Origin: Paracoccaceae bacterium
Lineage (GTDB): Bacteria > Pseudomonadota > Alphaproteobacteria > Rhodobacterales > Rhodobacteraceae
Direction of reading: 5' to 3'
DNA: 10,477 nt
NCBI GenBank assembly: GCA_027030435.1
Contig: JALVEX010000227.1
Location: 1 to 10,477 of the forward strand
Shown here in pieces: positions 1-6,852 of this stretch. A program made the translations under genes and the position numbers. How positions within the stretch are numbered: the stretch's first letter is position 1; the number at the start of each line of letters is the position of its first letter. The notes under the pieces are model-generated. The model was not told the DNA's origin. It searched no databases and saw only the letters and a program-made list of their open reading frames with translations.

Positions 1-133
1 CGTTGATCCCCTCGCGCGCCAAGAGCAGGGAGCCCCGGATCCCTTCCCGCCGGCAAAGCTCGAGGAGCGGCCCCCGCAGCGCGGAAGGATCCTCGAATCG
101 GGTGAAATGATAGAGAGCGGCAACGGTGAACAT
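1..133 (-). CDS. trhO: tRNA uridine(34) hydroxylase TrhO (rhodanese-like, UPF0176), 5' part only
   Basis: The gene starts at ATG 133-131 on the minus strand and runs off the left edge, leaving 44 codons. The visible N-terminus begins MFTVAALYHFTRF and ends with the LLLAREGIN stretch, which matches the conserved N-terminal domain of the TrhO/YceA family (usual length about 250-310 residues, with a rhodanese domain further on). Family members hydroxylate uridine 34 of certain tRNAs, an oxygen-dependent route to 5-hydroxyuridine at the wobble base. A strong Shine-Dalgarno (AGGAGGG) precedes the ATG by a few bases, supporting this start. The rhodanese cysteine lies outside the window, so activity cannot be judged. 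The gene is divergent from the Deg protease gene, with 96 bases between the two start codons. Confidence 0.85.
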   Translation of the reverse strand, partial: MFTVAALYHFTRFEDPSALRGPLLELCRREGIRGSLLLAREGIN

Positions 134-177
134 GGGGCCCCTCCTAGCGCCGCCGGGAACCCGGATCAATAGGGCCT

Positions 178-190
178 GGCTTGACAAGCC
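178..190. promoter_or_regulatory. Perfect 13-bp palindrome over a consensus -35 box (trhO/deg divergent region)
   Basis: GGCTTG-A-CAAGCC is a perfect inverted repeat with 6-bp arms around one base. Its centre contains TTGACA (181-186), a perfect sigma-70 -35 hexamer for the plus-strand protease gene; on the minus strand the same element reads TTGTCA. No good -10 box follows at 16-18 bp on the plus strand (best candidates are poor matches around 203-210), so the promoter call is tentative. The palindrome could be an operator at the -35 or a chance symmetry. Confidence 0.35.
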
Positions 191-216
191 CGCATCTTCG
201 GCCACATCGAGAGCGC

Positions 217-222
217 AGGAGG
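217..222 (+). promoter_or_regulatory. Shine-Dalgarno of the Deg protease gene
   Basis: A full AGGAGG lies 7 bases before ATG 230 and fixes this as the start of the protease gene. The next in-frame methionine lies far inside the protease domain. Confidence 0.8.
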
Positions 223-229
223 TTCTGAC

Positions 230-1672
230 ATGACGCATGTTTCCCCGACAGCGGCACATGGCGCCGGCGCCATCTGGCGACGTAGCGCCCTCGCGGCAGT
301 GATTGCGCTCATCCTCGCGGCTCTGCCGTTTGCGGCAAGCGCGAAAACGCAGGTGCCTCGCAGCGCCGAGCAGATCCGGCTTTCCTATGCGCCGGTGGTG
401 GCAAAGGCGGCGCCGGCGGTCGTCAATATCTACGCAACCACCGTGCGCCAGCGCGTGAGCCCCTTTGCCGAGGATCCCTTCTTCTCCGAGTTCTTCCGCG
501 ATTTCGCCGGCCCGCCGCGGGTGCAGAATTCGCTCGGCTCCGGCGTGCTGGTGGGCGGGGGGCTGGTTGTCACCAATTTTCACGTTGTCGGAGAAGCGAG
601 CCGCATCCGGGTGGTGCTGGCGGACAGGCGCGAATACGCAGCCGAAGTGGCGCTGGCCGACAAGGCCGCCGATCTTGCCGTGCTGCGCCTCATGGATGCC
701 GAGGGCGAGGATCTTCCGGTGATCGAGATCGGCGATTCCGATGCGCTCGAGGTGGGGGATCTGGTGCTGGCGATCGGCAATCCCTTCGGCCTCGGGCAAA
801 CGGTCTCTTCCGGCATCATCTCGGGGCTGGCGCGCACGGGGCGCGGTGGCGGCCTCCTTTCGGCGCGCAGCTATTTCATCCAGACGGACGCTCCGATCAA
901 CCCGGGCAATTCCGGCGGCGCGCTGGTGGACATGAACGGCCGCCTGATCGGCATCAACACCATGATCGTGACCCGCTCTGGCGGCTCCGTGGGGCTTGGC
1001 TTCGCGATCCCCGCCAATCTCGTGCGCCAGGTGGTGGCGCAGGCGCGCGCGGGCAACAGCCGCTTCGAGCGCCCCTGGGCGGGGATCGAGGTGCAGGAAG
1101 TGGGGCATGATATCGCCGAGGCGCTGGGGATGAAGATCCCACACGGGCTGCTGATCCTCTCGCTGGATCCCGAAAGCCCCTTTGCCGCGGCGGGGCTGCG
1201 GCGGGGGGATGTGTTGATCGAACTGGCGGGCCAGCCTGTCAATGCCGCTGCCGAGCTTGATTTCCGCCTGGCGACGCAGCCGCTCGGGGGTGAGGTCGAT
1301 GCCTTATATCTGCGTGATGGCAGGCGCCGTTCCGCGCGGGTCGCGCTGATGCCGCCGCCTATGGCAAGGCCGGGTGAAGAAATCGTCATCAGCGCGCCGG
1401 GGCCCTTTCAGGGGCGCAGGCTGGCGGCGCTCACCCCCGCCCTCGCTGCACGGCTCGGCCTGCCCGCGCGCGTCAGGGGCGTGGTGGTGATCGAAGCGCC
1501 ACGGCGCGCGCCCCGCAGCGCCATCCGCGCCGGTGACGTGATCCTCGCGGTGGACGGCACCCCCGTAACCACCCCCGCCGATATCGCGCGCATCGCCGGC
1601 GCGCATCGTGGCTGGTGGCGCATCGATCTCATCCGTGGTAACAGGCGCATTACGCTCAGAACCAACCGCTAG
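230..1672 (+). CDS. Periplasmic Deg/HtrA-family serine protease with two PDZ domains
   Basis: The 480-residue product has the full DegP/DegQ/DegS-family layout. Residues 1-38 form a signal peptide: basic n-region with RR at 17-18, hydrophobic core 20-34, and an ASA cleavage site just before K39. A trypsin-like domain follows at about 50-275 with the complete catalytic triad: H118 in TNFHVV, D148 in KAADLAVL, and S228 in the PGNSGGAL oxyanion-hole motif. Two PDZ-type domains follow (about 281-373 and 385-475), each with a GD(V)(I)L-like element (RRGDVLIEL, RAGDVILAV). The family degrades or refolds damaged envelope proteins, and the signal peptide places this member in the periplasm. The length is typical and no active-site residue is missing. 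Which paralogue it is (DegP, DegQ or a local type) cannot be decided here, so no symbol is given. pncA follows after 9 bases, suggesting co-transcription with NAD salvage genes, although no functional link is known. Confidence 0.93.
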   Translation: MTHVSPTAAHGAGAIWRRSALAAVIALILAALPFAASAKTQVPRSAEQIRLSYAPVVAKAAPAVVNIYATTVRQRVSPFAEDPFFSEFFRDFAGPPRVQNSLGSGVLVGGGLVVTNFHVVGEASRIRVVLADRREYAAEVALADKAADLAVLRLMDAEGEDLPVIEIGDSDALEVGDLVLAIGNPFGLGQTVSSGIISGLARTGRGGGLLSARSYFIQTDAPINPGNSGGALVDMNGRLIGINTMIVTRSGGSVGLGFAIPANLVRQVVAQARAGNSRFERPWAGIEVQEVGHDIAEALGMKIPHGLLILSLDPESPFAAAGLRRGDVLIELAGQPVNAAAELDFRLATQPLGGEVDALYLRDGRRRSARVALMPPPMARPGEEIVISAPGPFQGRRLAALTPALAARLGLPARVRGVVVIEAPRRAPRSAIRAGDVILAVDGTPVTTPADIARIAGAHRGWWRIDLIRGNRRITLRTNR

Positions 1673-1681
1673 AGGCCAGGC

Positions 1682-2287
1682 ATGAAAGATACCGCCCTGA
1701 TCGTGATCGACGTGCAGAACGATTTCTGCCCCGGCGGCGCGCTCGCCGTGCCGGGGGGCGATGAGATAGTGCCCGGCATCAACGCACTCATGGCCGATTT
1801 CGGAGCGGTGATCCTGACGCAGGATTGGCACCCGGCGGATCATTCCTCTTTCGCCTCGAACCACCCCGGAAAGCAGCCCTTCGAGGTGATCGAAATGCCC
1901 TATGGGCCGCAGGTGCTCTGGCCCGATCACTGCGTGCAGGGAAGCATTGGTGCCGATTTCCACCCCGATCTCGATACCACCCCTGCCGATCTCATCATCC
2001 GCAAGGGCTTTCGCCCCGGGATCGACAGCTATTCCGCCTTCTTCGAGAACGATCACACCACCCCTACCGGGCTTCACGGCTACCTGCAGGAGCGCGGGTT
2101 GAAGCGCCTCGTGATGGCCGGCCTCGCCACGGATTTTTGCGTCAATTTCTCGGCCGTGGATGCCGCGAAGCTTGGTTATGACGTGACGGTGCGCCTCGAT
2201 CTCTGCCGCGCGATCGATCTCGATGGCTCGCTCGATGCAGCGCTCGAGGGTATGCGCGAAGCCGGCGTTCGGCTGGAAGGGGGGTGA
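1682..2287 (+). CDS. pncA: Nicotinamidase (nicotinamide amidohydrolase)
   Basis: This cytoplasmic enzyme of the isochorismatase-like cysteine hydrolase family converts nicotinamide to nicotinate plus ammonia, the first step of the deamidating NAD salvage route. All hallmark residues are visible in the 201 residues. The catalytic triad is D10 (VIDVQNDFCPGG), K108 (IIRKGF) and C153 (GLATDFCV). The metal site is D48, H50 and H54 (DWHPADH) plus H83 (WPDHCV). The length is normal for the family. An AGAGG element overlapping the upstream protease stop codon sits 6 bases before the ATG, which supports the start and suggests translational linkage. pncB begins 3 bases after its stop, so the two salvage enzymes are almost certainly made together. 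Enzymes of this type often also hydrolyse pyrazinamide, but that cannot be read from the sequence. Confidence 0.96.
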   Translation: MKDTALIVIDVQNDFCPGGALAVPGGDEIVPGINALMADFGAVILTQDWHPADHSSFASNHPGKQPFEVIEMPYGPQVLWPDHCVQGSIGADFHPDLDTTPADLIIRKGFRPGIDSYSAFFENDHTTPTGLHGYLQERGLKRLVMAGLATDFCVNFSAVDAAKLGYDVTVRLDLCRAIDLDGSLDAALEGMREAGVRLEGG

Positions 2288-2290
2288 GGG

Positions 2291-3589
2291 ATGGTCGATA
2301 TCGCCACCCGGGTGTGGAATCACAAATGGAAGATCGATCCGATCGTGCGCTCGCTGATCGATACGGATTTCTACAAGCTCCTGATGTGTCAGTCCGTTTT
2401 CCGCAACCGGCCGGATACGGATGTGACCTTCTCGCTCATCAACCGCTCGAAGGAAATCCGCCTCGCCGACCTGATCGACGAGGGCGAATTGCGCGAACAG
2501 CTTGATTACGTGCGCACCATCCGCCTTGCACGCGGCGAGAGCACCTGGCTGCGCGGCAACATGTTCTATGGCAAGCGGCAGATGTTTCGCCCCGATTTCA
2601 TGGAGTGGTTCGAGAATTACCGCCTGCCCCCCTATCATCTGGAAAAGCGCGACGGCCAGTATGAACTGACCTTCGAAGGCAAGTGGCACGAGGTGATGCT
2701 GTGGGAAATCCCGGCGCTGGCGATTATCACCGAGCTGCGTTCGCGCGCCGTGCTGCATGAAATGGGCCGCTTCGAGCTGCAGGTGCTTTATGCGCGCGCC
2801 ATGTCGAAGCTCTGGGAGAAGATCGAGCGCCTGCGCCCGCTCGAAGATCTGCGTATCGCCGATTTCGGCACCCGCCGGCGCCACAGCTTCCTGTGGCAGG
2901 ATTGGTGCGTGCAGGCGATGCAGGAGGGCCTGGGCGAGCGGAAATTCGTCGGCACCTCGAACTGCCTCATCGCCATGCGCCGCGATATCGAGGCGATCGG
3001 CACCAACGCGCATGAGCTTCCGATGGTCTATGCGGCGCTCGCCGCGGAAGATGAAGAGGCGCTTCGCTGGGCGCCCTATGAGGTGCTGAAGGATTGGCAG
3101 GAAGAGCACGAGGGCAACCTGCGCATCATCCTGCCCGATACCTACGGCACGAAGCAGTTTCTCGAAAATGCCCCCGACTGGCTTGCCAGCTGGACAGGCA
3201 TCCGCATCGACAGCGGCGATCCCGCCGAGGGCGCGGAAACCGCGATCGCCTGGTGGAAATCCCGCGGCGAGGATCCTCGCCGGAAACTGGTGATCTTCTC
3301 CGATGGCCTTGACGTTGACAAGATCACAGAGCTTTACGAGCGGTTCCACGGGCGGGTGAAGGTTTCCTTCGGCTGGGGCACGCTTCTCACCAATGATTTC
3401 CGCGGCCTCGTGCCCGGCGATCGCCTTGCGCCCTTCTCGCTTGTCTGCAAGGCGGTGAAGGCCAATGGCCGCCCCACGGTGAAGCTCTCCGACAACCCCA
3501 ACAAGGCCATGGGCCCGCCCGCGGAAATCGAGCGCTACAAGCGCGTGTTCGGCGTGGGCGAACAGAAGCCGCTGGAAGTGGTGGTTTAG
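2291..3589 (+). CDS. pncB: Nicotinate phosphoribosyltransferase
   Basis: The 432-residue protein joins nicotinate and PRPP to give nicotinic acid mononucleotide, with ATP hydrolysis; it is the step after PncA in NAD salvage. Visible family signatures are DTDFYKLLMCQ near 24-34, FGTRRRHSF at 192-200, GTSNCLIAMR at 211-220, and GTNAHE at 227-232. In the last of these, H231 corresponds to the histidine phosphorylated in the Salmonella-type enzyme. The phosphate-binding stretches RIDSGDP (295-301) and GWGTLLTND (361-369) are also present. The length fits the PncB class. The start is set by ATG 2291, with a purine-rich Shine-Dalgarno (GGAAGGGGGG) inside the end of pncA. The gene is last in the deg-pncA-pncB group; I see no convincing intrinsic terminator after its TAG stop. 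Confidence 0.96.
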   Translation: MVDIATRVWNHKWKIDPIVRSLIDTDFYKLLMCQSVFRNRPDTDVTFSLINRSKEIRLADLIDEGELREQLDYVRTIRLARGESTWLRGNMFYGKRQMFRPDFMEWFENYRLPPYHLEKRDGQYELTFEGKWHEVMLWEIPALAIITELRSRAVLHEMGRFELQVLYARAMSKLWEKIERLRPLEDLRIADFGTRRRHSFLWQDWCVQAMQEGLGERKFVGTSNCLIAMRRDIEAIGTNAHELPMVYAALAAEDEEALRWAPYEVLKDWQEEHEGNLRIILPDTYGTKQFLENAPDWLASWTGIRIDSGDPAEGAETAIAWWKSRGEDPRRKLVIFSDGLDVDKITELYERFHGRVKVSFGWGTLLTNDFRGLVPGDRLAPFSLVCKAVKANGRPTVKLSDNPNKAMGPPAEIERYKRVFGVGEQKPLEVVV

Positions 3590-3925
3590 CAACTCTAGCT
3601 CTCAGGCGCCTTGATACGTCCATTATTTGTAACCGGCACAGGGCATTCGCTATTGCGACGAGCTTTGGCGCCGCGGTTGTGACAACGGCCCTGGGGGATT
3701 CCGGCTGCAAAGGCGCCAATACGCTATGCCGCAGCGAAAATGGATATCGGGAAAGACAGGCGAGGTCATGCCGAAACAACCAGCACGCGCAATTGTGAGC
3801 CGATGCCGGCGGGCAATGTGATATACTCTGCCTCAGGAAACCAGCCAGCCTTGCGATTTCTCCGGCGCGTTCAGACAGTTGCGCGGCGGGATCATGAACA
3901 GGGTTCTTGTCAGGAGGGCAAAGAG
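3590..3925. other. Intergenic stretch without a convincing gene, upstream of the DUF2189 gene
   Basis: These 336 bases separate pncB from the DUF2189 gene. The DUF2189 frame stays open upstream to an ATG at 3740, but that 62-residue extension has no Shine-Dalgarno and no protein-like character, whereas ATG 3926 has an excellent one. Short symmetries are present: TTGGCGCC at 3665-3672 pairs with GGCGCCAA at 3712-3719 across 39 bases, and GTTGT-G-ACAAC lies at 3676-3686. A TATACT hexamer (3822-3827) could be a -10 box. None of these is strong enough for a named regulatory element. The minus strand also has open stretches, but they continue antisense frames and look non-coding. Confidence 0.6.
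3822..3827 (+). promoter_or_regulatory. Possible -10 box for the DUF2189 gene
   Basis: TATACT matches the sigma-70 -10 consensus at 5 of 6 positions and lies about 100 bases before ATG 3926. The only TTG-type hexamer nearby, TTGTGA at 3793-3798, is 23 bp upstream and too far for a standard spacer, so the -35 is missing or non-canonical. Confidence 0.25.
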
Positions 3926-4795
3926 ATGGCCAGAACCGTGAGAACCATTGGAAACCCCGTGTCATGGACAGTTCATTTGCTGAATGGTGCGCTGGCACAT
4001 GGCGCTGACACGGCCAGGGCGGTAGCCGGGCACGATACCGCGCTTCGCCCGCATATACGCGATCTCACACTCGCGGATCTGCGATTTGCCCTGAAGCGGG
4101 GATTGGCGGATCTCGTTGCCTTCAGATCGGATGCAGTATTCCTCTGCCTCATCTATCCGCTGACAGGACTGGCCCTTGGCTGGATGGTCATCCGGGGCGA
4201 TCTCTTTCATTTGCTTGTTCCGGTCGTGGCGGGGTTTGCTTTGCTCGGCCCCATGGCCGCCATCGGACTTTACGAGATGAGTCGCCGCCGCGAACGGGGC
4301 CGCCCGGCAAACTGGGCATCAGCATTCAGGATGATCGAGAATCCACGTTTCGGAGCGATTGTCTTTTTGGCGCTTCTGCACATGGTCATTTTCGCCATGT
4401 GGATCATGCTGGCTGATGCGATTCATGCGGCCACGCTCGGCTCGGGCGCCACTTCCTCGCTCTCCGAATTCCTGCGGGCCATGACGACCCCGGCGGGAAT
4501 GGAAATGGCGCTGCTGGGCGGTGCGGTCGGATTTGCTTTTGCGGTCATGGTGCTGGCCTTCAGCGTGGTTTCGTTTCCGATGCTGCTGGATCGTGACGTG
4601 GGCCTGATCACTGCAGTTTCGACATCGGTGCGGGTTGCCATTCACAATCCTGCGGTTGTCGCGGCCTGGGGAATTCTGGTGGCGGCGCTGCTGTTTCTCG
4701 GTTCGGTTCCGCTGCTGATCGGGCTGGTATTCGTTGTTCCTCTTCTGGGCCATGCCTCCTGGCATTTCTACCGTCGCGCGGTGGCGTGGGAATAA
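3926..4795 (+). CDS. DUF2189-family multi-pass inner-membrane protein
   Basis: This 289-residue membrane protein resembles the DUF2189 family of alphaproteobacterial integral membrane proteins, whose biochemical role is not known to me. A soluble N-terminal part (1-65) containing RPHIRDLTLADLRFAL leads into about six hydrophobic segments: roughly 70-89, 93-116, 142-166, 192-220, 243-259 and 260-276. Conserved-looking stretches are SFPMLLDRDVG (216-226), at the end of a membrane segment, and PLLGHASWHFYR (272-283) near the C-terminus. I chose ATG 3926 because GGAGGG lies 8 bases upstream (3912-3917); the in-frame ATG at 3740 would add 62 non-conserved-looking residues. The gene stands alone on the plus strand and converges on zapE with 24 bases between the stop codons. 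Family assignment is by remembered resemblance, without a profile search. Confidence 0.8.
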   Translation: MARTVRTIGNPVSWTVHLLNGALAHGADTARAVAGHDTALRPHIRDLTLADLRFALKRGLADLVAFRSDAVFLCLIYPLTGLALGWMVIRGDLFHLLVPVVAGFALLGPMAAIGLYEMSRRRERGRPANWASAFRMIENPRFGAIVFLALLHMVIFAMWIMLADAIHAATLGSGATSSLSEFLRAMTTPAGMEMALLGGAVGFAFAVMVLAFSVVSFPMLLDRDVGLITAVSTSVRVAIHNPAVVAAWGILVAALLFLGSVPLLIGLVFVVPLLGHASWHFYRRAVAWE

Positions 4796-4819
4796 GGCCT
4801 CCAGACGACAGCCACAGAT

Positions 4820-5911
4820 TCAGCCCCCGGATCCCCAATCCGGCTTCATCATCTCGTGCAGGCGGCTTGCGGTGCGATCGAACTCGAAGCTGCCTTCTCC
4901 CTCGACATAGAGCATCTCGGGCGTTGCGGCGGCACTTGCGATCAGGCCTGTGCGGGCCTCGTAGAGGACATCGATCAACGTAACGAAGCGCCTCGCCTCA
5001 TTGTAGTTTTCCCGCCCCAGGCGCGGGATGTCTTCAAGGATGAGGAGGCGGATCACGTTGGAAAGGGCCAGGTAATCCGCAGGCCCGAGCGCCGCGCCGC
5101 AGAGATCATGGAATCGCGCCCGGGCGATCCCGTTGTGAAAGGCGGGGAGGATCACCTCCCTTCCCTTCACGCGCAACGCAAGAGGGGAGGAGGCCCCGCC
5201 GGTGAGATCCTGCCAGTGGCGGTCAATTGCTTTGCGTGCCGTGCCATCATTCGGGCAGAACCAACGCCTGCTCCCCTCCAGGATCCCTTCCCGATAATCC
5301 TTGGGGCTGGCCAGTTCGTGAACAACCATCTTCTTGCGCAGAAGGTTGATGAAGGGGAGAAACAGCTGGCGGTTGAGGCCGTTTTTGTAGAGATCCTCGG
5401 GCGGGCGGTTCGATGTCGTCACCACCACGATGCCGAGATCAAAGAGCTTCTCGAACAATCGCCCTACGATCATCGCATCCGCGATATCGGTGATCTGCAT
5501 CTCGTCGAGCGCGAGCAGGCGCAGCCCCTTGCCAATGCCCTCGGCCACCGGAGCGACGGCATCCGCCGCCTCGCCCGCGCGTGCCTTTTCCAGCCTCTCC
5601 TGCACCTCCTGCATGAACGCATGAAAATGGACCCGCCGCTTGCCCGAGATGGAGAGGGCCTCCACGAACATATCCATCAGCATGGATTTTCCCCGCCCGA
5701 CGCCGCCCCAGAGATAAAGCCCCTGCGGCACATCCGCGGGCTTGTGAAACAACCCCCCAAGAAGCCCGCGTTTTCGCGTTGGCACATGCTCGAGATGGGA
5801 TCGGATATCTTCCAGCACGGGCAGCACGGCCCTCTGCGCGGGATCACCCTGCAATTCGCCCGCCGCCACACGGCGCTCGTAGATTTCGGTCAGGCTCCCC
5901 GCTGCCTTCAC
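4820..5911 (-). CDS. zapE: Cell division protein ZapE / AFG1-like AAA+ ATPase
   Basis: The 363-residue protein is a P-loop ATPase of the ZapE/AFG1 family. In E. coli, ZapE acts at the division septum and affects the FtsZ ring; mitochondrial AFG1 relatives help protein turnover. Visible elements are the Walker A GGVGRGKS (69-76) preceded by GLYLW, HFHAFM at 95-100, the Walker B LLALDEMQ (D136, E137) followed by DIADAM, and the TTSNRPPEDLY motif (165-175). The conserved C-terminal region carries FHDLCG and DVLYEA. The length is normal. The start is GTG 5911: GAGGGGG lies 5 bases upstream, overlapping the hydrolase stop codon, and the next ATG upstream is out of frame and hits a stop at once. 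It is the last gene of the minus-strand cluster, 10 bases after the hydrolase gene. Confidence 0.94.
   Translation of the reverse strand: MKAAGSLTEIYERRVAAGELQGDPAQRAVLPVLEDIRSHLEHVPTRKRGLLGGLFHKPADVPQGLYLWGGVGRGKSMLMDMFVEALSISGKRRVHFHAFMQEVQERLEKARAGEAADAVAPVAEGIGKGLRLLALDEMQITDIADAMIVGRLFEKLFDLGIVVVTTSNRPPEDLYKNGLNRQLFLPFINLLRKKMVVHELASPKDYREGILEGSRRWFCPNDGTARKAIDRHWQDLTGGASSPLALRVKGREVILPAFHNGIARARFHDLCGAALGPADYLALSNVIRLLILEDIPRLGRENYNEARRFVTLIDVLYEARTGLIASAAATPEMLYVEGEGSFEFDRTASRLHEMMKPDWGSGG
4827..4843. terminator. Weak hairpin at the DUF2189/zapE convergence
   Basis: CCGGAT-CCCCA-ATCCGG forms a 6-bp stem with a 5-base loop just after the DUF2189 stop, inside the last codons of zapE. 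No T-run follows on either strand, so termination is only a possibility. Confidence 0.2.
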
Positions 5912-5921
5912 GCCATCCCCC

Positions 5922-6851
5922 TCAGACGACTTCGCGCAGGAATTCCTGCATCGCGCGGATCACGTCATCCGGGCAGGTATAGGCCATGGAATGGGTGGCG
6001 CCAGGCACTTCCGCCTGCCGTGCGCGGCGATTGAGCTCGGCCATGCGGGCCAGCCCTTCAGGCCCGATCACCTCATCGCGCTCCCCCCAGACGGCAAGCA
6101 CGGGAATATCCGTTTTCGCAAGCGCGCGATGGGCCTCGGCCATATCTTTCGAAAGGAGGTGGCGCAGGCTCGAAAGCACGGCGGGAAGGAAACCCCGACG
6201 GCGTGTTTCCCGTGCCTGCTTTTCGTATATATCCGGCACTTCGGAGGGCGTCTCGGCTTCCGAAAGGATGCCGCGGCGGATCACGAAGCCGCCAAACACA
6301 CCCATCAGCCAATCGCCGATGAGGGGCGTCCGCGCAACGAAGCGGGCAAAGCGGCTGGGGCGGTAGGAAAGGCCGGTGGGGGCGAGGAGGATGAGGCGAT
6401 CGATGCTTTCGGGGTGACGCGCGGCAAAGCAGGTGGCGATGGCGCCGCCCATGGAATAGCCGAGCAGGGAGAAATCCTCGCCGATGCCCTGATCGATCAG
6501 CAGATCCTCGAGCTGCATCAGGAAGAAATCGCAATCCTGGCGCCCCCCGGCGCGATCGGAATAACCGCGGCCATAGAGATCATAGGTGAGGATGCGAAAG
6601 CCCATCACGGAGAGGCGGGGGATGAGCGCATCCCACACATAGCTCGGGGTCGTGAGCCCATGTACGAGCACGATCACCGGGCCATCGACATGGCCATGCC
6701 ACTGGTAATGGGTCTTGCCCTGCGTGAGATCGGCGAAACGGCCGGGGGCATTGCGCCTTGCCGTTTCGTCTATCGGGCGGCGAAGGCGCTCGAGGATGAA
6801 GGGCAGCGCGATCAGAAATGCCGCAAGCAGAAGGCCGATCCAGAGCCACAT
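5922..6851 (-). CDS. Membrane-anchored alpha/beta hydrolase
   Basis: This 309-residue protein has an N-terminal hydrophobic segment (about 2-20, MWLWIGLLLAAF...) that should anchor it in the inner membrane, followed by an alpha/beta-hydrolase fold. The oxyanion region is VLVHG (61-65). The nucleophile elbow is GYSMGG with S133, the acid is probably D259 (WGERDEV), and the histidine is H287 (GATHSM), so the triad is complete. A lid-like insertion lies around 165-245. The substrate cannot be predicted; esterase or lipase-like activity is typical of the fold. I use ATG 6851, not the open frame up to 6911, because GGGAGG lies 8 bases before 6851 and the hydrophobic segment then begins at residue 1. 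Its start is one base after the stop of the upstream cyclodeaminase-family gene, so the two are surely co-transcribed. Confidence 0.88.
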   Translation of the reverse strand: MWLWIGLLLAAFLIALPFILERLRRPIDETARRNAPGRFADLTQGKTHYQWHGHVDGPVIVLVHGLTTPSYVWDALIPRLSVMGFRILTYDLYGRGYSDRAGGRQDCDFFLMQLEDLLIDQGIGEDFSLLGYSMGGAIATCFAARHPESIDRLILLAPTGLSYRPSRFARFVARTPLIGDWLMGVFGGFVIRRGILSEAETPSEVPDIYEKQARETRRRGFLPAVLSSLRHLLSKDMAEAHRALAKTDIPVLAVWGERDEVIGPEGLARMAELNRRARQAEVPGATHSMAYTCPDDVIRAMQEFLREVV

Positions 6852-6852
6852 T

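Noticed and set aside
153..164. CCGGG-AA-CCCGG symmetry between trhO and deg
   Set aside because: Five-base GC arms with a two-base loop are expected by chance in GC-rich DNA and have no useful position relative to a promoter.
1304..3592. A 762-codon open frame on the minus strand opposite deg, pncA and pncB
   Set aside because: It is antisense to well-identified enzymes, is rich in His/Arg/Ala/Gly in the manner of GC-rich shadow frames, and shows no recognisable domain.
3740..3925. N-terminal extension of the DUF2189 protein from ATG 3740
   Set aside because: No Shine-Dalgarno at 3740 and no protein-like character in the extra 62 residues; ATG 3926 has a strong Shine-Dalgarno.
3894..3941. 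A 15-residue reading frame overlapping the DUF2189 start, as a possible leader peptide
   Set aside because: Short frames of this size occur by chance, and there is no attenuator structure or residue bias to support it.
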